64,000 bases of DNA, taken from positions 1-64,000 of the forward strand of contig NZ_JAFCJK010000005.1 in assembly GCF_018131005.1 (NCBI RefSeq), written 5' to 3'. The DNA is from Bradyrhizobium lablabi. Its GTDB lineage: Bacteria > Pseudomonadota > Alphaproteobacteria > Rhizobiales > Xanthobacteraceae. This document shows, one piece after another, positions 25,072-34,608 of the stretch. The first letter of the stretch is position 1; the number at the start of each line of letters is the position of its first letter. A program made the position numbers and the translations under genes. The notes beneath the pieces were generated by a model. The model was not told the DNA's origin and searched no databases. It worked only from the letters and a program-made list of their open reading frames with translations.

Positions 25072-27035
25072 AGCGGCCTCCGGGTGCCCATGCGCGGCGG
25101 CCAGCGCATGATCTCGCCGCGTTCCGGCGTCGAGATCACCGTCTGGGTGAAGGTGTTGAAGCCCGAATAGTCGGCGAAGAAGCGCTCCAGCACAGCGCCC
25201 AGCAGGAACACGCCGCTGCCCTCGAATGCCTTTTCGTCGAGCGTCACCGTGATCTCGAGGCCGCGCGCGGCGCCACTGCCGGTGCGCTCGCGCACCCGCC
25301 GCACGACCGGTCGGCTGTCGATGCTGCGCACGCCGCGGATCTTGCGTTCCGTGGCGTCGTCAAACTGGTCGGCGAACAACGACAACATCTCGCGCAGTGC
25401 CGCGGCGTTCTTGCCGCCACCGCGCTCGACGAGGCCGAGATAGTTCAGGCTGAGCATGTTGATCAGCCGCCAGCTGACGATTCCACTGTTGGCGATCTCG
25501 CTGCGGCTGCGCAACTGGGCTACCACCGGCTCGCGTGGCCGGGTGGGACCGGAAACGCACATCAAATCGAGCGAAGTATCGTCCAGAAGGCGGAAGTCGG
25601 CGCCGCCCTGACCGACGGGCAGGTGCTCAGTAAGATGCCGGTTGGAGCAAAGCGCCCGGACGCTGAGTTCGGCGGCGGACGTGCCGCCGCTCAGTTCGCC
25701 GGGCTCGAGCAGCGAAAGGAACATGTCGGTGCCGGTGTAGTCGGAGGCCGCACCATAGGTCTTCTCTTCGACCGTCCGGCGCCGGGGCAGCCGGCGGACT
25801 GTGAAATACAGCCCCTCGACCGATCCGCTGGTCCGGTCAACTGCGGCCGAGTACAGCGGGCGTACCAGCCGTTTGTCTTTCTCCGCGGGAAAGTGCGCGT
25901 AGACTTCAAGCACCCGGTGCGGCTCGTATTCGAGATAGCGGCTGCGGTCAGGCACCACGTGGTACTCGTGGGTATTCGACTTTATCGGGATGCGGTCGCT
26001 GGTCTTTTCGAACAGATTGATGGCCGGCGCGGTGTAAAGGCTGAAGGTTTCGGGCCGCACAGCCGCGGCAAGCCGCGAATTGTGCTCATTGAAGGCGAAC
26101 ACGATATCAATCGATTTGCTGCGCAACCGCGGCATCACGCCGCGAAGTCCCGTCAGGTTGACGCCAAGGAACTTGCGCGGAAACGCGAAATACTCCCGCA
26201 ACAGCTCCGAGCCGCGGAAGATCCGGTTGTCGTTGGGAAACAGCGATTCGTTCTCGTCGAAGCCAACCTGCTGCACGCAGTCGTTAGGCGCGCGGATCAC
26301 TACCGGATCGCCGAAGTCGTCGAGATGGCGAAAGTAGACTCCCGCGCAGTTCGAGATCAATTGCTCGTAGAGCGAGATGGCGTCCGATTCCGCACCGGAC
26401 AGGTAGATGGGCAGCTCGCTCACGCGGCAACCCGCAAACCAGGTTTCCGGTTTGGTCCGGGCCTCTGCCTCCTGCACCTCCTCGTCGAGCCTGGCCGCGG
26501 TGCGATGGGTCAGCGACAGCCTGAGCCCGGCGATGACCTCGCCGCCGACCGGAACGCCGAGCGCCTGCAGCGCACCGGCGGTCGAGAAGTACTCGGCGCC
26601 GGTGACGTCGAACGGCCAGAGTTCTATGTCGCGGCAAAGTCGGAAGCGGCAGGCGAGGCTCCGCTCTCTTTCCCGGTAGGAAGCATCAAAATAGGCGCCG
26701 CGCGCGATCTTCTTGCCGTCACGCAAGGCGGGGTCGGCATAGGTTGGTCGCGCCTTGACCAACATGGCCGACGGGGTAGGAGCGAGATAGCTCGGGACCA
26801 ATTGCTCGAGCAGGTTCGCAGTGAATTCTGGAAACTCGTGCTTGAGCTTGAGCTGAACGCGTGCGGCGAGAAACGCAGCGCCTTCGAGCAATCCCGTGAT
26901 CATCGGATCGGAGCGGTCCCGGATCAGGCCGCCCAGGCGCTCCGCGATGCCGGGATATTCTTCGGCGAAATCCTCCGCATGCTCATACAGCAGCGACAGT
27001 TCACGATTGTAGAAGTCGAGGAATTCACGATTCAT
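25068..27035 (-). CDS. tssF: T6SS baseplate subunit TssF
   Basis: A 655-residue baseplate protein of the ImpG/VasA family. The N-terminus FLDFYNRELSLLYEHAEDFA, followed by EEYPGIAERLGG, is diagnostic. FPEFTANLLEQLVPSYLAPTPS follows, with a central EYFAFPRKFLGV. The ATG at 27035 is separated by a single base from the tssE stop; the longer frame to 27080 overlaps tssE and is not preferred. TssF works with TssG and TssE under TssK docking. Confidence 0.93.
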   Translation of the reverse strand: MNREFLDFYNRELSLLYEHAEDFAEEYPGIAERLGGLIRDRSDPMITGLLEGAAFLAARVQLKLKHEFPEFTANLLEQLVPSYLAPTPSAMLVKARPTYADPALRDGKKIARGAYFDASYRERERSLACRFRLCRDIELWPFDVTGAEYFSTAGALQALGVPVGGEVIAGLRLSLTHRTAARLDEEVQEAEARTKPETWFAGCRVSELPIYLSGAESDAISLYEQLISNCAGVYFRHLDDFGDPVVIRAPNDCVQQVGFDENESLFPNDNRIFRGSELLREYFAFPRKFLGVNLTGLRGVMPRLRSKSIDIVFAFNEHNSRLAAAVRPETFSLYTAPAINLFEKTSDRIPIKSNTHEYHVVPDRSRYLEYEPHRVLEVYAHFPAEKDKRLVRPLYSAAVDRTSGSVEGLYFTVRRLPRRRTVEEKTYGAASDYTGTDMFLSLLEPGELSGGTSAAELSVRALCSNRHLTEHLPVGQGGADFRLLDDTSLDLMCVSGPTRPREPVVAQLRSRSEIANSGIVSWRLINMLSLNYLGLVERGGGKNAAALREMLSLFADQFDDATERKIRGVRSIDSRPVVRRVRERTGSGAARGLEITVTLDEKAFEGSGVFLLGAVLERFFADYSGFNTFTQTVISTPERGEIMRWPPRMGTRRPL

Positions 27036-27036
27036 G

Positions 27037-27585
27037 TTAAAGTCGATTGACCTGGATATCGCCGCTGTCGAGGTCGACATCGGCGACGAATTCCACGGGG
27101 ACGTTGAGGGGTTCGCACCTGAGGTCGGCGTGGACGACGAAGCGCAGCTTGAGCTGTTCGGGGCCGACCGAACTGTCGCGACGAACCCGGATGGTCCTGC
27201 GCTCGAGCCTCGGCTCGTAGGTGGTCAGCACCGTGCTCAGCGCGTCGCTGAGCTCTTCGTCGGTGACCTCGTCGATCGAGCGGTGGGCGATGTCGGGAAA
27301 GCCGTAGTTCAGGATGGACGATCGGACGCATTCCCGGGTGGTGAGGTCCTGGGTCGATTCCAGCGCAATGGTATTAAGCAGCGCTTCCAGATCATGGGCG
27401 ACTTCGCGCCGCAGCAGTGTTTCCGAGATCGGAAAGCGGCCGGCGCTGCGCCGCCCGGCAATAACTCGCTCGCCGAACTGGTCGCGCAGGTCGAGTTTCT
27501 TGCGGGCATCGCGCGCTTCATGAGCCGCGCGAAAGGCCAGCATCAGCGGTGGACTGAGCCGATCCTTCCTTGGCGTGACGGTCAT
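27037..27585 (-). CDS. tssE: T6SS baseplate subunit TssE (gp25-like)
   Basis: A 182-residue gp25/lysozyme-like baseplate protein. The family region spans about residues 60-165, with LRREVAHDLEALLNTI and later ILNYGFPDIA. YEPRLERRTIRV lies towards the end of the fold. GGGGGACCGGAA precedes the ATG at 27585; a longer frame to 27678 has no such support. It lies 179 bases after hcp, a gap large enough for an internal promoter. Confidence 0.92.
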   Translation of the reverse strand: MTVTPRKDRLSPPLMLAFRAAHEARDARKKLDLRDQFGERVIAGRRSAGRFPISETLLRREVAHDLEALLNTIALESTQDLTTRECVRSSILNYGFPDIAHRSIDEVTDEELSDALSTVLTTYEPRLERRTIRVRRDSSVGPEQLKLRFVVHADLRCEPLNVPVEFVADVDLDSGDIQVNRL

Positions 27586-27764
27586 TTCCGGTCCCCCGAG
27601 CCTGCCGGCGCGCGCGGCTTCGTGGGCACCGCTTCGCATCCGACATGACCTGTCTTGCGTGAAAGAGTCCAGACGCAACCGGCCTGACCGTAAGGTGCAG
27701 GCCGATCGTATGCATCACGCCGGTTCGTGCTATCGGTAACCGGCGTCAGGCGAAGGACCAATGA

Positions 27765-28250
27765 TCACGCCCATTCCTTGTTGGCAGCAACGTCCCAGCC
27801 GAAGGTCGGCGACGCACCGGCGGCACCCTTTTCCGTCTGGGTCTTGTAGATCATTTTGATCTTCTGGAAATTCAGGCTCACGTTCTCGACGATACGATCG
27901 TCGCCGTGCGATCCGCCAGTCGATACGCTCGAGACCAGGATGTGCTTCATCTCGATCTTGAGATACTCGAGCGGATTTTCACCGGCTTTGCGCACCGTGA
28001 GGACGGCGCTGTCGATGTGCTTGCCGTTCGCGCAGACCTTGAAAAGTTCGGGCGTCGCCTTGTCCACGAAGTGCGTGAAGTGAAGATCCTGAACGCTGAC
28101 CTTTCCGGCGCCGCCACCCGATCCGCTGTGGAAGGTGCCGGATTGGCTTTCGCCGAAGGACCAGCTCAATACATCGATTTCGTCCTTGTGTTTGTCGTCC
28201 AGTGACTCGCCCTTGATTGGTTCGAGCTTCAAAAAGATGTCAACAGCCAT
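27765..28250 (-). CDS. hcp: T6SS tube protein Hcp (TssD)
   Basis: A 161-residue Hcp1-family protein that stacks as hexamers to build the inner tube and carries small effectors. The start MAVDIFLKLEPIKGESLDDK and the core IDVLSWSFGESQSGT are characteristic. FTHFVDKATPELFKVCANGK and the ending TFGWDVAANKEW follow. It is encoded between tssC and tssE with larger gaps on both sides, as expected for a highly expressed subunit. Confidence 0.95.
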   Translation of the reverse strand: MAVDIFLKLEPIKGESLDDKHKDEIDVLSWSFGESQSGTFHSGSGGGAGKVSVQDLHFTHFVDKATPELFKVCANGKHIDSAVLTVRKAGENPLEYLKIEMKHILVSSVSTGGSHGDDRIVENVSLNFQKIKMIYKTQTEKGAAGASPTFGWDVAANKEWA

Positions 28251-28300
28251 AGCATGTTCCTCTCAAAATCTCAGTGTTAACCGTTTGCGGCGATGCGGCT

Positions 28301-29803
28301 TCAGGTACTCGGGCCCGGCAGGCGCGAAACGAGACTGAGGCCGACGTCCATCGCCTCCAATTGAAAGTGGGGACGGAGAAAAAATCGCGCGTTGTAATAT
28401 CCCGGGTTCTCCTCGTTTGCTATGACTTCGACCTTCGCCGCAGCCAGCGGTTTGCGCGCTTTCTGAGCTTCTGACGACAAGGCTGGGTTGGCATCAACGT
28501 ACTCGTTGATCCAGGTTTGCAGCCAGACCGTCAGCTCATCCTTTTCCTTCATGGATCCGATCTTGTCGCGGACCATGCATTTCAGATAGTGCGCAAAGCG
28601 GGATACTGCGAACATGTAGGGCAGGCGTGACGACAGGTTGTCGGATGCGGTTGCATCCACTCCCTTTTCGCCGAAATACTTCTTCGGCTTGTAAAGCGAC
28701 TGGGCGCCGATAAAGGCGGCCTTGTCGGTATTCTTGCGATGGATCAGCGGAATCAGGCCCGCCTTCGCAAGTTCGTGCTCGCGCCGGTCGCTGATCGCGA
28801 TCTCGGTCGGGCATTTCAGGTCAACGCCGCCGTCGTCCGTCGGGAAGGTGTGCGTCGGCAGGTTGATGACTTCGCCGCCGGACTGCACGCCGCGGATGCG
28901 GGTGCACCAGCCGAATTCCTTGAAGGCGCGGTTGATGTTGACCGCCATCGCATAGGCAGCATTGATCCAGCCGTATTTGTCGCCGGTGTGCCCATCGGTT
29001 TCCTCTTCGAAGGCGAATTCCTCCACCGGCTCGGATTTCGCGCCGTAGGGGAGGCGACCAAGCACCCGTGGCATGCACAGGCCGAGATAGCGCGAGTCGT
29101 CCTGGTCGCGCAGCCCCTTCCAGGCGGCATATTCCGGCGTGTCGAATACCTTGCCGATGTCGCGGGGGTTGGAGAGCTCGGTCCACGAATCCATCCCCAT
29201 CAGCGTAGGCTCGGCCCCGGTGAAGAAGGGTGCGTGCGCGGCGCCCGCGACCTTGCTGAGATCGCGCAGCAGCTGCACATCGGTCGGGAGGTGGCTGAAA
29301 TAGTAGTCGCCGATCAGGCAGCCGAACGGCTCACCACCCAACTGGCCGAATTCGTATTCGTAGATCTGCTTGAACAGCGGGCTCTGGTCCCAGCGCGCAT
29401 CCGGGTAGAGTCGCAGGTTACGGTAGATTTCGTTCTTCGAGACGTTCATCACCCGGATCTTGAGCGTGGCGTCGGTCTCGGAATTGAAGACCAGGTAACT
29501 CAGGCCACGCCAGGCGCTTTCGATCGCCTGGAACTCGGGCGCATGGAGGATCTCGTTCATCTGCGCGGTCAGCTTCTGGTCGATCCGCGCGATCATCTCC
29601 TCGATGGTGTCGAGCACGTCCGACTTGATGACCGTCGTGTCCTTCAACGCCTCGCGAACCAGCGTCGACACGGCGTTTTCGACTTCGGTCGCCGCGCGCT
29701 CGGTGCGCGGCTTGAAGCTCTGCTTCAGAAGGGCGGTAAACTCGTCGGCCTCGACGGTCCCGACCTGAGTGGTGGTCTCTTTGCGACCTGCTTCTTTCGC
29801 CAT
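28301..29803 (-). CDS. tssC: T6SS contractile sheath large subunit TssC
   Basis: A 500-residue VipB/ImpC-type sheath protein. FQAIESAWRGLSYLVFNSET and SPLFKQIYEYEFGQLGG are family hallmarks. The C-terminal region has SRFAHYLKCMVRDKIGS and ends in FFLRPHFQLEAMDVGLSLVS. It assembles with TssB into the contractile sheath and is recycled by TssH. It follows tssB by 16 bases, and GGAACGGGG precedes the ATG. Confidence 0.95.
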   Translation of the reverse strand: MAKEAGRKETTTQVGTVEADEFTALLKQSFKPRTERAATEVENAVSTLVREALKDTTVIKSDVLDTIEEMIARIDQKLTAQMNEILHAPEFQAIESAWRGLSYLVFNSETDATLKIRVMNVSKNEIYRNLRLYPDARWDQSPLFKQIYEYEFGQLGGEPFGCLIGDYYFSHLPTDVQLLRDLSKVAGAAHAPFFTGAEPTLMGMDSWTELSNPRDIGKVFDTPEYAAWKGLRDQDDSRYLGLCMPRVLGRLPYGAKSEPVEEFAFEEETDGHTGDKYGWINAAYAMAVNINRAFKEFGWCTRIRGVQSGGEVINLPTHTFPTDDGGVDLKCPTEIAISDRREHELAKAGLIPLIHRKNTDKAAFIGAQSLYKPKKYFGEKGVDATASDNLSSRLPYMFAVSRFAHYLKCMVRDKIGSMKEKDELTVWLQTWINEYVDANPALSSEAQKARKPLAAAKVEVIANEENPGYYNARFFLRPHFQLEAMDVGLSLVSRLPGPST

Positions 29804-29819
29804 GGTCCCCGTTCCTTCG

Positions 29820-30350
29820 TTATTGCTCGGCGTTGGGTTCAGTGGACTGAGCTGCTGCGCGCTCCTGCAGCGCGGCCATCAGTTGCGGGTCGCTGAGCAG
29901 CGCCTTCAGCCGATCCTCGGCCGCCACCTTGCCGTCCATGTAGCGCAGCAGGTTGGCGAGCTGTTCGCGTGCCTCTAGCAGCTTGGCCGTGGCCGGCACC
30001 TGCCGGGCGATTGCGACCGGCGTGAAATCGGACATCTTGTTGAAGCGCAGGCCGACGGACATCTTCTCCTCCTCGGAGCCCTCGCCGAGACGGTTGGCGA
30101 CGCGCATCGTCACGCCGGGCTGGATCGCCGCCATGCGGCTGTCGAAATTGTCCATGTCGAACTCGAGGAATTTGCGCTCTTCGACCTTGGCCTTCTCCAC
30201 GCCGGGGTTGTTGCCGGACAGGTCGGAAAGGATGCCCATGACGAACGGCAGCTCGATCAGCCGCTCGGCGTCATAGGGGTCTTCGTAGGTAATGTGCACG
30301 CGGGGTGCGCGGTTTCGCCGGATAAATTTTTGACCGCTGTCGGTAGCCAT
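29820..30350 (-). CDS. tssB: T6SS contractile sheath small subunit TssB
   Basis: A 176-residue VipA/ImpB-type sheath protein. The start SGQKFIRRNRAPRVHITYED and ELPFVMGILSDLSGN are diagnostic. The middle has FLEFDMDNFDSRMAAIQPGV, and the C-terminal helix after LLEAREQLANLLRYMDGK interacts with TssC and TssH in known systems. It precedes tssC by 16 bases and lies 130 bases downstream of tssA. Confidence 0.95.
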   Translation of the reverse strand: MATDSGQKFIRRNRAPRVHITYEDPYDAERLIELPFVMGILSDLSGNNPGVEKAKVEERKFLEFDMDNFDSRMAAIQPGVTMRVANRLGEGSEEEKMSVGLRFNKMSDFTPVAIARQVPATAKLLEAREQLANLLRYMDGKVAAEDRLKALLSDPQLMAALQERAAAQSTEPNAEQ

Positions 30351-30480
30351 GGTTTGCCCTCTTTGCGAAATCCCTTGAGAAGCCCGTTTACGCGAGGCAG
30401 ATCGACAGGGTGTCTGGGCTTGCCGTCGCTTGGACTGCTTCCATCTATCCCCCGTTAGTCCGACCGAGCTGAAGGCGGGT

Positions 30481-31821
30481 TCAATTTGACCTGTCGATTG
30501 TTTTCAGGGCGCCCTCCGGCAGCACATCATCGAGCAAGCTGAGGAAGTCCCGCTGTGCCAGATCGCGCGCGCGGTCGATCAGGAACGGGATCGGGCTGGA
30601 GGGCTCCGCGGCCCGGAAATAGACCGCCACCTTGCCGAGCAGGTCCAACGCCTGCGCCCTGCTTTCAACTGAGAAAACAATGTCTTGAATATCCGTTGCG
30701 GCCTCGGCCGAGGGGCTGGTTGCCAAGGCGGCCATCCGTTCAATCGGCAGGTCGAAGACCTTGCCGCGACCGATGTTGATGGCCGCGGTCTCCACGTGGG
30801 CGGGCACCAGCATCCGCATCACCTCGATGAAGGATTTGCCGACCATTTCCTGTGCCTGACGCACCAGCAGGAGGGCCGGGTTGGACGGTTCTGAGCGGGC
30901 AAAATACTCGGCCGAAGCGGCGAGCGCCGCGGAGGCCTGTCCGGGCGACGCCACCGCACCCGCAATTTCCACTGAAGCCTGCCCCTCGGCCGGGGCGGCC
31001 TCGCTCGAAGGTGCAACGGCTGCGGCCGGATCACGCACCGCGACGAGGCCCGCGAGCCAGGCGGCCATGCCGTTCACGACCCCGGACAGCCTGTCGAGAC
31101 TGAGGGGTTGTCCCGAGTTCAACTTCTCGTGCCAGATCGCCTTGATCGCAGCGACCTCGGCCGCCACCGCCGAGCATCGCGCGCTGGCCGCCTTGAGCGT
31201 GTCGAGGTCCGTCTCGCCGACGATGCGCTCGATTGTCGCAAGGTCGGGCATGTCGGTGTCGGCCGCGGCGGCCGGAATCTCGCCCTTGGCCACCTGGTAG
31301 GCACGGTAGTTGAGACTGCCGTGCCTGCGGTTTTCGATCAGCGGCAGAAATTGCAGCGGGTTGATCACCGTGGGAAACACGTCGATCGCTTCGAGCGTCA
31401 CCGCGCGAAGCGCATAGTCGCCATCCTCTCCCCTCGGATGCACTGCGTCCCAGTGGTCGCGCAGCAGCGAAACGGTCGCCTTCAGGCAGTTGAGAAAGCC
31501 GTCGAGATCGCGATTGAGGATGGAGAACTTCGCCATCAGCATAGTCAGACGCAGGTCGCGCGTGCGCGCCAGGAGGGGCTGCGCGGCGGCAAACTGGCCG
31601 GCGATATCGACCGCCTTGGGATCGAAGCGTCCGCGCTCGCCGTTGGCGTTGACGACCTCGAAGTAGGACATCGGCAGCAACGGTTCGGCCGCTGCGAAGA
31701 AGTTCAGGTATTGCACGTCACCGGTGGCGTCGAGATCCGGCCCGCACGGATCGTCGGCGGCAACAGGCTGCGTCAGGGCTGCGACATCGAGCATGCGAGG
31801 ATCGTCCGTCTGGAGGGTCAC
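30481..31821 (-). CDS. tssA: T6SS cap/assembly protein TssA (ImpA_N type)
   Basis: A 446-residue protein with an N-terminal ImpA_N domain (residues ~10-135; DDPCGPDLDATGDVQYLNFF and LRDHWDAVHPRGEDGD). TssA caps and primes sheath and tube polymerisation. The C-terminal half unusually holds two copies of the motif normally found once at the TssA end: around residues 312-341 (PSNPALLLVRQAQEM) and 407-436 (PSSPIPFLIDRARDL). The start is taken as the GTG at 31821 after GAAGAGGTGCC, because the frame upstream to 31899 lacks a ribosome-binding site. It is the first gene of the leftward operon. Confidence 0.92.
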   Translation of the reverse strand: MTLQTDDPRMLDVAALTQPVAADDPCGPDLDATGDVQYLNFFAAAEPLLPMSYFEVVNANGERGRFDPKAVDIAGQFAAAQPLLARTRDLRLTMLMAKFSILNRDLDGFLNCLKATVSLLRDHWDAVHPRGEDGDYALRAVTLEAIDVFPTVINPLQFLPLIENRRHGSLNYRAYQVAKGEIPAAAADTDMPDLATIERIVGETDLDTLKAASARCSAVAAEVAAIKAIWHEKLNSGQPLSLDRLSGVVNGMAAWLAGLVAVRDPAAAVAPSSEAAPAEGQASVEIAGAVASPGQASAALAASAEYFARSEPSNPALLLVRQAQEMVGKSFIEVMRMLVPAHVETAAINIGRGKVFDLPIERMAALATSPSAEAATDIQDIVFSVESRAQALDLLGKVAVYFRAAEPSSPIPFLIDRARDLAQRDFLSLLDDVLPEGALKTIDRSN

Positions 31822-32135
31822 GGCACCTCTTCGAGCACCGGCATCCGGCGGCTCAGGCAGAGGCGACCATGATCCGATCGCCTGGTAGGTCAGACCCACG
31901 ATGGTCCCGGTTCATTCCCGCGATCATGACATTTTCGCGTGAACCGGCAAGCCTTTGGAGCCGACTACATCAGGGCCGGACGGCTCTTTGGACGCGGCTG
32001 TTGCGCTTCAAGGGGCAACCGGTCTGGTTGTCGGCGGCTGCGGTTGGCTGACTGGCAGAGATTTCTGTGGTTCATGACGGCATGTTGCGCTGCTCCTAGC
32101 GGTTCGTGCGGTCGACGAGGGAGTTGAATGCCCAC
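31822..32135. promoter_or_regulatory. Divergent promoter region of the two T6SS operons
   Basis: The 314 bases between the tssA start (leftward) and the vgrG start (rightward) must hold both operon promoters. I could not find a convincing sigma-54 -24/-12 pair or a regulator dyad. A 41-codon frame at 31927-32051 lacks a ribosome-binding site and is not called. Confidence 0.55.
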
Positions 32136-34022
32136 ATGGGCCAGGTGCTTACCCAGGATACCCGCCTCTGCGAGCTCAAGACGCCTCTCGGCAAGGACGT
32201 TCTGGTTTTTGTCGGGTTCGAGGCCTCGGAAGGTCTCAGCGAATTGTTCGAGTATCGCATCGAATGCCTCAGCGAGGACGCCGATCTCGACTTCGACCGT
32301 GCGATCGGTCAGCAATGCACGCTGACCATCAAGCTGCACGGCAAGCAGCGCGAGTTCAGCGGCATCCTGACCGAGGCTCAGTGGCTCGGGGTGAAAAGCG
32401 ACTATTTCAGTTACCGGATCGTGCTGAGGCCCTGGCTGTGGCTCTTGTCGCGCACCACGGATTGCCGGATATTTCAGGACAAGAAAGCGCCCGACATCAT
32501 CAAGGAAGTATTCAACGAGCGCGGCTTCACGGACTTTGAATCAAAATTGACTGAGGAGGGCTCCTGTCCGAAGCTCGAATACTGCGTTCAGTACCGCGAG
32601 ACCGACCTGAATTTCGTCTGCCGCTTGATGGAGCAGCACGGCATCTATTACTTCTTCAAGCATGAGGGCGGTAAGCACACGCTGGTGCTGGCGGACTCCA
32701 AGTCGTCGCACACTCCGATCGAGGGCCTTGCCACGATACCCTACATCCCGCTCACCGGCGCCGATCGCCGCGCTGAGCAGCATATCTACGAGTGGGTCTC
32801 GGAGCGCCGGTTTCGCACCGGCAAGGTGGAGCTCAACGACTACAACTACCAGAAGCCCAACGCGCAGATGGTGAGCGACGCCAAGGGTTCGGAGCATTAC
32901 ACCCGCTCCGAGATGGAGTTCTACGACTATCCCGGCAAGTTCAAGGAAAAATCCGACGGCGAGCGTTACGCCAAGGTCCAGTTGGAGGCCGAGCAGGCGA
33001 TGGATCGGCGCCGCCGCGGCAATGGCGACGCGGTCAACCTCTTCCCCGGCGGGCTGACCAAGCTCGAGAAGCATTCCAAGGACTCGCAGAACGTTGAATA
33101 TCTCGTGGTGCGAGCCACCCATTCGTTCGCGATCGAATCCTATCGCACCGGCGGTCCGAGCGACGCCGGGCAGCACGTCTATTTTGGCGGCTACGAGTTT
33201 CTGCCGAGCGACCGGCCATTCCGGGCGCCGATGATGACGCCGAAGCCGAGGATCAACGGCATCCAGACGGCCAAGGTGGTGACCAAGGACGACAATTCGA
33301 GCGAGGAAATCGACGTCGAATCATTGGGCGAGATCTACGTCCGCTTTTTCTGGGACCGGAAGAAGAAGCGGTCGTGCCGCCTGCGCGTGGCCCAGGTTTG
33401 GTCCGGCAAGCGGTGGGGAGGCCAGATCATACCCCGCGTCGGGCAGGAAGTGGTGGTCGAATTCCTGGAGGGGGACCCGGACCGGCCGCTTGTGATCGGA
33501 ACCGTGTACAACGACGAATACAAGCTGCCTTACGATCTGCCGTCCAAGAAGACCATTGCCGGTCTGAAATCCGATTCAACCAAGGGTGGCGGCGGCTACA
33601 ACGAATGGAATTTCGAAGACAAGAAGGGATCCGAGAAGATCACGCTGCATGCCGAGAAGGACCACGACGTCACGGTCCGCGACACCGAGACACGGACCAT
33701 CGGCGAGAGTGCAACCAAGAGCGACACACGGCAAACCACCCTTAAGATGGGCAATGACAAGCTTGATATCCAGTTGGGTGGCCAGCACATCAAGATGGCC
33801 TTGGATCAATCGGTCGATGCCGGAATCAGCATTTCGCTCACCGCCAACGTCATGATTAAGTTCCAGGTCGGGGCCAGTTCGATTACGCTGACTCCGGCGG
33901 CGATCTTGATCAATTCGCCTATCATCACCGCCACGGCAACCGGGCCGATGATGCTGACGGGGACGCCAGTCAACGTGGGCGTGCCGGTCATGGTGCATGT
34001 GCCGATCCCGTTGCCGGTCTAG
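32136..34022 (+). CDS. vgrG: T6SS spike protein VgrG (TssI)
   Basis: A 628-residue VgrG with gp27-like and gp5-like parts. The N-terminal barrel domain runs to about residue 370 and includes YRETDLNFVCRLMEQHGIYY. The OB-fold gp5 domain contains VRFFWDRKKKRSCRLRVAQV, WSGKRWGGQIIPRVGQEVVV and FLEGDPDRPLVIGTVYN. The beta-helix needle ends in PVNVGVPVMVHVPIPLPV. No extra C-terminal effector domain is fused. The ATG at 32136 is preceded by GAGGGAG; a GTG at 32106 is the alternative. It opens the rightward operon, and its needle end should bind a PAAR protein, which is not encoded in this window. Confidence 0.95.
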   Translation: MGQVLTQDTRLCELKTPLGKDVLVFVGFEASEGLSELFEYRIECLSEDADLDFDRAIGQQCTLTIKLHGKQREFSGILTEAQWLGVKSDYFSYRIVLRPWLWLLSRTTDCRIFQDKKAPDIIKEVFNERGFTDFESKLTEEGSCPKLEYCVQYRETDLNFVCRLMEQHGIYYFFKHEGGKHTLVLADSKSSHTPIEGLATIPYIPLTGADRRAEQHIYEWVSERRFRTGKVELNDYNYQKPNAQMVSDAKGSEHYTRSEMEFYDYPGKFKEKSDGERYAKVQLEAEQAMDRRRRGNGDAVNLFPGGLTKLEKHSKDSQNVEYLVVRATHSFAIESYRTGGPSDAGQHVYFGGYEFLPSDRPFRAPMMTPKPRINGIQTAKVVTKDDNSSEEIDVESLGEIYVRFFWDRKKKRSCRLRVAQVWSGKRWGGQIIPRVGQEVVVEFLEGDPDRPLVIGTVYNDEYKLPYDLPSKKTIAGLKSDSTKGGGGYNEWNFEDKKGSEKITLHAEKDHDVTVRDTETRTIGESATKSDTRQTTLKMGNDKLDIQLGGQHIKMALDQSVDAGISISLTANVMIKFQVGASSITLTPAAILINSPIITATATGPMMLTGTPVNVGVPVMVHVPIPLPV

Positions 34023-34033
34023 CTGGATACGCA

Positions 34034-34597
34034 ATGACCCAAGTTCGCTTCGCTACGGTGCAGGACCTTTTCGAGGCTTATCCAACAGCCAGGCACGAAG
34101 TTGGCCCGGCTGATGCCAGTCTGCCGTCGATGGATTTTCTGCGGGCGACGGTCGGCAGACGCGATTGGCCGTCGGCCGTGTCGTTTTGTGCCTATCTGCT
34201 GCCCAGACGGGTCGCAGTGGCCTGGGGATGTCGCGCGCTGCGACAGATGGTCGATCGCTTCGAACCGAGCGCGGACAGGGCGATCAGATTCGCGGAAGCA
34301 TGGGTCCATGAGCCGGATGAAAGCCATCGCAGCAAGGCGCTCGCGGCCGGCAACGCCAACGACTACAACGCGCCTACAACCTGGCTCGCTCTGGCTGCGG
34401 GGTTTTCCGGGGGAAGCGTCGTTCCTCCCGAATATGATCCGGTCGAAGCCAAGCCCGAGCAGACCGCGAAGGCGGTTCGTGCCGCAATTCTCATCGCCCT
34501 GTGTGGATTGGCCCGCGACTCCAGGGACCAGATAATGACGGCATGTCTTGAGGATGGTATTCAATTGGCGCGCGGGGAGCCACGCTCCTCGCGGTAG
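34034..34597 (+). CDS. T6SS-associated protein of unknown function (DUF6931-like)
   Basis: A 187-residue mostly helical protein with RDWPSAVSFCAYLLPRRVAVAWGC in its first half and TAKAVRAAILIALCGLA near the C-terminus. Small proteins of this kind (DUF6931-like, from memory) are found next to vgrG or fha in alphaproteobacterial T6SS loci. No signal peptide is present. It begins 11 bases after vgrG. A VgrG-linked adaptor, effector chaperone or immunity role is possible but unproven. Confidence 0.6.
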   Translation: MTQVRFATVQDLFEAYPTARHEVGPADASLPSMDFLRATVGRRDWPSAVSFCAYLLPRRVAVAWGCRALRQMVDRFEPSADRAIRFAEAWVHEPDESHRSKALAAGNANDYNAPTTWLALAAGFSGGSVVPPEYDPVEAKPEQTAKAVRAAILIALCGLARDSRDQIMTACLEDGIQLARGEPRSSR

Positions 34598-34608
34598 TGG
34601 GACGCTTG

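Noticed and set aside
31927..32051. 41-codon frame between tssA and vgrG
   Set aside because: No ribosome-binding site before the ATG and the stretch must hold both T6SS promoters.
31822..32135. Sigma-54 promoter for the T6SS operons
   Set aside because: TGGCAG at about 32054 has no GC element at the required spacing, and no other -24/-12 pair was found.
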